Both the position numbers and the translations under genes were made by a program. DNA of 64,000 bases from Streptomyces sp. CGMCC 4.7035 (GTDB lineage: Bacteria > Actinomycetota > Actinomycetes > Streptomycetales > Streptomycetaceae). The DNA lies in assembly GCF_031583065.1 (NCBI RefSeq), contig NZ_CP134053.1:6427001-6491000 (forward strand), given 5' to 3'. This document shows positions 58,503 through 64,000 of the stretch, one piece after another. The notes under the pieces were generated by a model. The model searched no databases and was not told where the DNA came from. It saw only the letters and a program-made list of their open reading frames with translations. Each line of letters opens with the position of its first letter. Within the stretch, counting starts at the first letter, position 1.

Positions 58503-59957
58503 ATGGGGATAGTCGCCGGGTTGGACAGTTCGCCCGATTTCACTCGTATCGTCGTCTGTGACACGGACACCGGGGCCGTGCTCAGGCAGGGATATGCACC
58601 GCATCCGGTGGAGAACCCCGAGGGTGGCGGCCGTCCCTCCGACATCGACCCGCAGGCCTGGCTGCTGTCCCTGGGGGAGGCGGCCGGCGGCGGGCTCCTG
58701 GAGGGCGTACAGGCCATCGGCGTCTCCTCGCAGCAGAACGCCCTCGTCCCGCTCGACGGCCAGGGCAGCACCGTGCGCCCCGCGCTGGTCGGCGGCGACA
58801 AGCGGGCCCAGGTCGCGGCGGCCGACCTCGTCGACGCCCTCGGCGGACGGCAGGCCTGGGCCGAGGCCGTCGGCTGCGTACCGCAGGCCGCGCAGCCGGT
58901 GACCAAGCTGCGCTGGCTCGCCAAGACAGAACCCGACAACGCGCGGCGCCTCGCCGTGCTGATGCAGGCTCACGACTGGATCGTCTGGCAGCTGCTCGGC
59001 CGGCCCGTGCGCAGGACCACCGATCGCGGCGGCGCCTCGGGGACCGGGTACTGGTCGGCGGCGACCGGCGCCTACCGTACGGACCTCGTCGAGCTGGCGC
59101 TCGGGCACCAGGCCATGCTGCCCGAGGTGCTCGGCCCGTCCGAGGCGGCGGGCACGACGCCGGAGGGGCTGCTGATCTCCGCGGGCACCGGCGAGACCAT
59201 GGCCGCCGCCCTGGGCCTGGGCATCGGGCTCGGCGACGCGGTCGTCTCGCTCGGCGCCTCCGGGTCCGTGATGGCCGTGCACCCCGAGGCGCTGGTCGAC
59301 TCGACCGGGATGATCACCTCGCTCGCGGACGCGACGGGCCTGCACCTGCCGGTGGTGACCACGCTGAACGCAGTGCGCACCCTGCGGGGCACCGCCGAGC
59401 TGCTCGGCCTGCCCGATCTGGAGTCGCTGTCCGACCTCGCCATGAAGTCGACGCCCGGATCGCACGGGCTGGTGATGCTGCCCTACCTGGAGGGCGAGCG
59501 GACCCCGAACCTGCCGCACACCGCGGGCACCCTGGCCGGGCTGCGGCGCGAGTCGATGCGGCCCGAGCATCTGGCCCGGGCCGCGTTCGAGGGCATGCTG
59601 TGCGGGCTCGCGGACGCGCTGGACGTGCTGCGCGGGCGCGGGGTCGACGTGCGGCGGATCTTCCTGCTCGGCGCGGCCGCGGAGCTGCCCGCCGTGCAGG
59701 CGGCGGCGCCCGCGCTGTTCGGCGTGCAGGTCGTGGTGCCGCAGCCCGCCGACTACGCGGCGATCGGCGCGGCCCGGCAGGCGGCCTGGTCGCTCGGTGT
59801 CTCCCAGGGCACCCTCGACCCGCGCACCCCGCCCGCCTGGCAGGGCGCGGTCGCCCAGGTCCTGGAGCCGGGCGACGACTTGGCGGTGGGCCAGGCCGTA
59901 CGCCAGCAGTACGTGTCGGTACGGGAGCAGACGCATCCGGGGGCGTTCCGGTCCTAG
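58503..59957 (+). CDS. xylB: FGGY-family carbohydrate kinase (xylulokinase-like)
   Basis: 484 aa, two actin-like domains. IVAGLDSSPDFTRIVVCDTD is the N-terminal phosphate loop, IGVSSQQNALVPLDGQG, VTKLRWLAKTEPDNARRL, HDWIVWQLLGRP, TDRGGASGTGYWS and ISAGTGETMAAALGLG, and VVSLGASGSVMAV the ATP region. Pattern is closest to xylulokinases, but other ketoses or polyols are possible; no xylose isomerase is in view. The start ATG has no strong ribosome site, so a leaderless or weakly expressed message is possible. Confidence 0.82.
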   Translation: MGIVAGLDSSPDFTRIVVCDTDTGAVLRQGYAPHPVENPEGGGRPSDIDPQAWLLSLGEAAGGGLLEGVQAIGVSSQQNALVPLDGQGSTVRPALVGGDKRAQVAAADLVDALGGRQAWAEAVGCVPQAAQPVTKLRWLAKTEPDNARRLAVLMQAHDWIVWQLLGRPVRRTTDRGGASGTGYWSAATGAYRTDLVELALGHQAMLPEVLGPSEAAGTTPEGLLISAGTGETMAAALGLGIGLGDAVVSLGASGSVMAVHPEALVDSTGMITSLADATGLHLPVVTTLNAVRTLRGTAELLGLPDLESLSDLAMKSTPGSHGLVMLPYLEGERTPNLPHTAGTLAGLRRESMRPEHLARAAFEGMLCGLADALDVLRGRGVDVRRIFLLGAAAELPAVQAAAPALFGVQVVVPQPADYAAIGAARQAAWSLGVSQGTLDPRTPPAWQGAVAQVLEPGDDLAVGQAVRQQYVSVREQTHPGAFRS

Positions 59958-59980
59958 GCGCACCCGAGATGCCGTAGGGC

Positions 59981-60020
59981 GGCCGCGATGTCGTACGACG
60001 CCGGCCGCGATGTCGTACGA
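59981..60020 (+). repeat. Short direct repeat after the FGGY kinase
   Basis: GGCCGCGATGTCGTACGA occurs at 59981-59998 and 60003-60020. The 206-bp gap contains no gene that I can support. Confidence 0.7.
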
Positions 60021-60163
60021 GGCCGGACTCACCCCCTTCGGCCTACGCCCCAAGGCTGAAAAAGGCTGAAACCGAGTCAGTACCCGCCCTGCTGTTGGCT
60101 TAATCGGTTGAGGTAACACGGGTGCGGTGTTCGACGATAGGGGGTGGTGCACCACCGACCGCC

Positions 60164-61930
60164 ATGCCGTCCGTCGACGACTCCGAGAGATCTCGCGTGC
60201 TCATACGACTTCTGAGGGCCCACCTGCGCCCGTACAAGAAACCCATCAGCCTGCTGGTGCTGCTGCAGTTCCTGCAGACCTGCGCCACGCTCTATCTGCC
60301 CACGCTCAACGCGCACATCATCGACAAGGGTGTTGTGAAGGGGGACACGGATTACATCCTGTCCTTCGGCGGCCTGATGATCGGGGTCTCTCTCGGCCAG
60401 GTCATCTGCAACATGGGCGCCGTCTACTACGGCGCCCGTACCGCGTCGGCCATCGGCCGGGACGTCCGGGCCGCCGTCTTCGACCGGGTGCAGTCGTTCT
60501 CCTCGCGTGAGGTGGGTCACTTCGGGGCGCCGTCGCTGATCACCCGCACCACGAACGACGTGCAGCAGGTGCAGATGCTCGCCCTGATGACGTTCACCCT
60601 GATGGTGTCGGCGCCGATCATGTGCGTGGGCGGCATCGTCCTGGCGCTCGGTCTGGACGTGCCGCTGTCCGGCGTTCTGGTCGCCGTGGTGCCGGTGCTC
60701 GGCATCTGCGTGACGCTGATCGTGCGCCGGCTGCGGCCGCTGTTCCGCACCATGCAGGTCCGCCTGGACACGGTGAACCGGGTGCTGCGCGAGCAGATCT
60801 CCGGCAACCGCGTCATCCGCGCCTTCGTCCGGGACGACTACGAGAAGGACCGCTTCAAGGGCGCCAACACCGAGCTCACCGAGGTGTCCCTCGGTACCGG
60901 CCGCACGCTGGCGCTGATGTTCCCCCTGGTGATGACCGTGGTGAACCTCTCCTCGATCGCCGTGGTCTGGTTCGGCGCGCACCGCATCGACAGCGGCGGC
61001 ATGCAGATCGGCGACCTGACCGCGTTCCTCGCCTACCTCATGCAGATCGTGATGTCCGTCATGATGGCCACCTTCATGTTCATGATGGTGCCCCGCGCGG
61101 AGGTCTGCGCCGAGCGCATCTCGGAGGTGCTCGACACCGAGTCGAGCGTCGTACCGCCCACCGCGCCCGTCGTCGAGCTGCGGCGCCACGGCCATCTGGA
61201 GATCCGTGACGCCGGTTTCCGCTATCCGGGTGCCGAGGAGCCGGTTCTCAAGGCCATCGACGTGGTGGCGCGGCCCGGCGAGACCACGGCCGTCATCGGG
61301 TCCACCGGCAGCGGCAAGTCGACCCTGCTCGGGCTTGTCCCCCGCCTCTTCGACGCCACCGAGGGCGAGGTGCTCGTGGACGGCGTGAACGTCAACGAGA
61401 TCGACCCGAAGCTGCTGGCGAAGACGGTCGGGCTCGTGCCGCAGAAGCCGTACCTGTTCGCGGGCACGGTCGCCACCAACCTGCGGTACGGCAATCCGGA
61501 CGCGACCGACGAGGAGCTGTGGCACGCGCTGGAGGTGGCGCAGGCCAAGGGGTTCGTCGAGGCGCTGGAGAACGGCCTCCACTCCCCCATCGCCCAGGGC
61601 GGTACGAACGTCTCCGGCGGGCAGCGGCAGCGCCTCGCGATCGCGCGCACCCTCGTCCAGCGCCCGGAGATCTACCTCTTCGACGACTCCTTCTCGGCAC
61701 TGGACTACGCGACCGACGCGGCCCTGCGCGCGGCGCTTTCGCAGGAGACCGCCGAGGCGACCGTGGTGATCGTCGCACAGCGCGTGGCGACCATCCGGGA
61801 CGCCGACCGGATCCTGGTCCTGGACGAGGGCCGGGTCGTCGGCACCGGCCGCCACCACGAGCTGATGGCAACCAACGAGACCTACCGGGAGATCGTGCTC
61901 TCCCAGCTCACGGAAGCGGAGGCTGCCTGA
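60164..61930 (+). CDS. ABC exporter half-transporter (degenerate Walker B)
   Basis: 588 aa: six membrane helices (RPYKKPISLLVLLQFLQTCA ...; LMFPLVMTVVNLSSIAVVWF) and one ATPase domain. Walker A GSTGSGKSTLLG, Q-loop VGLVPQKPYLFAG, intact signature VSGGQRQRLAIA, but Walker B is IYLFDDSFSALD, with Asp in place of the catalytic Glu. It pairs with the next gene as a heterodimer (TM287/288, BmrCD type). Start uncertain: ATG 60164 or GTG 60197. Its stop overlaps the partner start (TGATG). Confidence 0.88.
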   Translation: MPSVDDSERSRVLIRLLRAHLRPYKKPISLLVLLQFLQTCATLYLPTLNAHIIDKGVVKGDTDYILSFGGLMIGVSLGQVICNMGAVYYGARTASAIGRDVRAAVFDRVQSFSSREVGHFGAPSLITRTTNDVQQVQMLALMTFTLMVSAPIMCVGGIVLALGLDVPLSGVLVAVVPVLGICVTLIVRRLRPLFRTMQVRLDTVNRVLREQISGNRVIRAFVRDDYEKDRFKGANTELTEVSLGTGRTLALMFPLVMTVVNLSSIAVVWFGAHRIDSGGMQIGDLTAFLAYLMQIVMSVMMATFMFMMVPRAEVCAERISEVLDTESSVVPPTAPVVELRRHGHLEIRDAGFRYPGAEEPVLKAIDVVARPGETTAVIGSTGSGKSTLLGLVPRLFDATEGEVLVDGVNVNEIDPKLLAKTVGLVPQKPYLFAGTVATNLRYGNPDATDEELWHALEVAQAKGFVEALENGLHSPIAQGGTNVSGGQRQRLAIARTLVQRPEIYLFDDSFSALDYATDAALRAALSQETAEATVVIVAQRVATIRDADRILVLDEGRVVGTGRHHELMATNETYREIVLSQLTEAEAA

Positions 61931-63858
61931 TGGCCGGGCCCATGGGACGCATGATGGCCGGGGGCGGCCCCGACCAGCGCTCGATGGACTTCAAGGGGTC
62001 CGGAAAACGGCTCCTCGCCCAGTTCAAGCCCGAACGCGGCACGATGTACGCGATGCTGGTCACCTGTGTGCTGAGCGTCGGTCTCTCCGTGATCGGACCG
62101 AAGATCCTCGGCAAGGCGACCGACCTGGTCTTCGCCGGGATCATCGGCCGTCAGATGCCGTCGGGGGCGACCAAGGAGCAGGTCCTCGACTCCATGCGCA
62201 AGCGGGGCGAGGGCGGCGTCGCCGACATGCTCTCCGGCACGGACTTCACCCCGGGCAAGGGCATCGACTTCGGCGCCGTGGGGAACGTCCTGCTGTACGC
62301 GCTCGGCGCGTTCGTCCTGGCCGGCCTGCTCATGGCGGTGGCCACCCGGCTCTCCAACCGGGCCATCAACCGGACCGTCTACCGGTTGCGCGAGGACGTA
62401 CAGGCGAAGCTGTCGCGGCTTCCGCTGTCGTACTTCGACAAGCGGCAGCGCGGCGAGGTGCTCAGCCGCGCCACCAACGACATCGACAACATCGGGCAGA
62501 CACTCCAGCAGTCGCTGGGCCAGCTCATCAACTCGCTGCTGACGATCGTGGGCGTGCTGGCGGTGATGTTCTGGGTGTCGTGGCTGCTGGCGCTGGTGGC
62601 GCTGGTGACCGTGCCGCTCTCGTTCGTCGTGGCCACGCGGATCGGCAAGCGCTCGCAGCCGCACTTCGTGCAGCAGTGGCGCACCACCGGCAAGCTGAAC
62701 GCGCACATCGAGGAGATGTACACCGGGCACACGCTGGTGAAGGTGTTCGGGCGTCAGGACGAGTCGGCGCGGCAGTTCGCCGAGCAGAACGAGAAGCTGT
62801 ACGAGGCCGGGTTCAAGGCGCAGTTCAACAGCGGTGTGATGCAGCCGCTGATGATGTTCGTGTCGAACCTGAACTATGTGCTGGTGGCCGTGGTCGGTGG
62901 TCTGCGGGTCGCGTCCGGTGCGCTGTCCATCGGCGACGTGCAGGCCTTCATCCAGTACTCGCGGCAGTTCTCGATGCCGCTGACGCAGGTCGCGTCGATG
63001 GCGAACCTGGTGCAGTCGGGTGTCGCCTCGGCGGAGCGGATCTTCGAGCTGCTGGACGCAGAGGAACAGGAGTCCGACCCCGAGGCCGCGGTGCGGCCGG
63101 AGGAGCTGCACGGACGGGTCGCGCTGGAAAACGTGTCGTTCCGGTACGACCCCGAGAAGCCGCTCATCGAGGACCTGTCGCTGAAGGTGGAGCCGGGGCA
63201 CACGGTCGCGATCGTCGGCCCGACGGGCGCGGGCAAGACGACCCTCGTCAACCTGCTGATGCGGTTCTACGAGGTCACCGGCGGGCGGATCACGCTCGAC
63301 GGGGTCGACATCGCGAAGATGTCCCGGGACGAACTGCGGGCCGCGATCGGGATGGTGCTCCAGGACACCTGGCTGTTCGGGGGCACGATCGCGGAGAACA
63401 TCGCGTACGGGGCCGCGCGCGAGGTCACCCGCGGGGAGATCGAGGAGGCAGCGCGGGCGGCGCACGCGGACCGGTTCATCCGGACGCTGCCGGACGGCTA
63501 CGACACCGTGATCGACGACGAGGGCACGGGGGTCAGCGCGGGTGAGAAGCAGCTCATCACGATCGCGCGGGCGTTCCTGTCCGACCCGGTGATCCTGGTT
63601 CTGGACGAGGCGACGAGTTCGGTGGACACCCGGACCGAGGTGCTGATCCAGAAGGCGATGGCGAAGCTGGCGCACGGGCGGACGTCGTTCGTGATCGCCC
63701 ATCGCCTGTCGACGATCCGGGACGCGGACACGATCCTGGTGATGGAGAACGGGTCCATCGTCGAGCAGGGTTCGCACACCGAACTGCTGGCCGCCGACGG
63801 GGCGTACGCGCGGCTGTACAAGGCGCAGTTCGCCCAGGCGGTGGCCGAGGTCGACTGA
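61930..63858 (+). CDS. ABC exporter half-transporter (partner, degenerate signature)
   Basis: 642 aa with an N-terminal extension rich in Gly and Met (MAGPMGRMMAGGGPDQ), six membrane helices including a long first outer loop (about 62140-62270), and an ATPase domain: Walker A GPTGAGKTTLVN, VLQDTWLFGGTIAEN, Walker B ILVLDEATSSVD with the catalytic Glu, but signature VSAGEKQLITIA instead of LSGGQ. With the upstream protein it should form one catalytic and one degenerate ATP site. Exports an unknown lipid, peptide or drug. Confidence 0.9.
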   Translation: MAGPMGRMMAGGGPDQRSMDFKGSGKRLLAQFKPERGTMYAMLVTCVLSVGLSVIGPKILGKATDLVFAGIIGRQMPSGATKEQVLDSMRKRGEGGVADMLSGTDFTPGKGIDFGAVGNVLLYALGAFVLAGLLMAVATRLSNRAINRTVYRLREDVQAKLSRLPLSYFDKRQRGEVLSRATNDIDNIGQTLQQSLGQLINSLLTIVGVLAVMFWVSWLLALVALVTVPLSFVVATRIGKRSQPHFVQQWRTTGKLNAHIEEMYTGHTLVKVFGRQDESARQFAEQNEKLYEAGFKAQFNSGVMQPLMMFVSNLNYVLVAVVGGLRVASGALSIGDVQAFIQYSRQFSMPLTQVASMANLVQSGVASAERIFELLDAEEQESDPEAAVRPEELHGRVALENVSFRYDPEKPLIEDLSLKVEPGHTVAIVGPTGAGKTTLVNLLMRFYEVTGGRITLDGVDIAKMSRDELRAAIGMVLQDTWLFGGTIAENIAYGAAREVTRGEIEEAARAAHADRFIRTLPDGYDTVIDDEGTGVSAGEKQLITIARAFLSDPVILVLDEATSSVDTRTEVLIQKAMAKLAHGRTSFVIAHRLSTIRDADTILVMENGSIVEQGSHTELLAADGAYARLYKAQFAQAVAEVD

Positions 63859-63865
63859 GGTCCTG

Positions 63866-63890
63866 GGGGCCGTCCCTTGGGCGGCCCCTT
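63866..63890. terminator. Hairpin between convergent ABC and sigma-factor genes
   Basis: GGGGCCG (63866-63872) pairs with CGGCCCC (63882-63888), followed by TTTC. In the 41-bp gap between two convergent stops, so it may serve both strands. Confidence 0.7.
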
Positions 63891-63899
63891 TCGGTCTCT

Positions 63900-64000
63900 T
63901 CAGTCCAGGTAACCCCTCAACTGGTCCGCGAAGGCGTGATCGCGGAGCTTGTTGAGCGTCTTCGACTCGATCTGCCTGATCCGTTCCCTGGTCACGCCGA
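63900..64000 (-). CDS. hrdA: Group 1/2 sigma-70 factor, C-terminal end (truncated by window)
   Basis: 33 codons of the C-terminus are visible: [20 protein letters not shown] then [12 protein letters not shown] and stop. This is the region 4.2 recognition helix of principal-type sigma factors. The tail HAFADQLRG differs from HrdB (HPSRSQVLRDYLD type), so it is one of the HrdA/C/D paralogues; the adjacent ABC exporter pair fits S. coelicolor hrdA by remembered synteny. The rest lies beyond the window. Confidence 0.7.

Overview
The window is high-GC actinobacterial DNA, almost certainly from a Streptomyces chromosome. The evidence is strong GC3 bias, many GTG/TTG starts, dense 4-bp ATGA/GTGA gene overlaps, Tat-dependent secreted enzymes, a WhiJ-type regulator set (XRE-DUF5753 + DUF397 + RsbW-like ATPase), a MatB very like the S. 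coelicolor enzyme, and an Mbl-type MreB paralogue. From memory, the gene order resembles the S. coelicolor SCO2403-SCO2465 interval, interrupted by accessory inserts. I could not check this by alignment.

Layout. 1-5.9 kb: end of a TIM-barrel gene, a ChvE/MmsA/MmsB-type monosaccharide ABC importer, a hairpin terminator and a secreted mutarotase. 6-9.6 kb: a PLP aminotransferase with a repetitive tail, then an ArsR regulator with two SRPBCC proteins and a clear promoter/operator region. 9.6-14.7 kb: accessory segment with the WhiJ-type set, a lipoprotein, a 5'-truncated Rhs toxin tip, a membrane acyltransferase and a DUF6980 protein. 14.8-21.2 kb: GH35 beta-galactosidase convergent with GH51 arabinofuranosidase, then an SMP-30 lactonase and IclR regulator. 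21.4-35.7 kb: PucR regulator and DUF2613 protein divergent from a tightly coupled envelope-polysaccharide operon (DUF3068, GT4, methyltransferase, AftD-like arabinofuranosyltransferase, condensation-like protein, methyltransferase, DMT transporter, Trm112-like, FkbM). 35.7-44 kb: secreted PLD-like protein, a frame-broken ATP-grasp gene, a MerR-PP2C fusion, an O-methyltransferase, matB, a fused carboxyltransferase and mbl.

44.1-54.3 kb is the most unusual part. A SLOG-type gene and a convergent SLATT-type membrane gene lie next to a complete FxSxx-COOH RiPP locus: precursor FxsA ending FNSSI, radical SAM FxsB with a decayed hydroxylase-like extension, an AAC(3)-type acetyltransferase, TIR-like FxsC, and the giant FxsT (ParA-like + TIR-like + NB-ARC + TPR). 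It looks like a peptide-modifying system joined to a STAND/TIR signalling module.

54.3-64 kb: alpha/beta hydrolase divergent from a Ser/Thr kinase with an extracellular peptidoglycan-binding domain; three tRNAs (CAU and a tandem pair of Asn); a YtxH-like protein; an FGGY kinase; a heterodimeric ABC exporter with one degenerate ATP site; and, at the right edge, the C-terminus of a group 1/2 sigma-70 factor (HrdA by recalled synteny). Many small operator-like palindromes and several in-frame minisatellites are recorded below.
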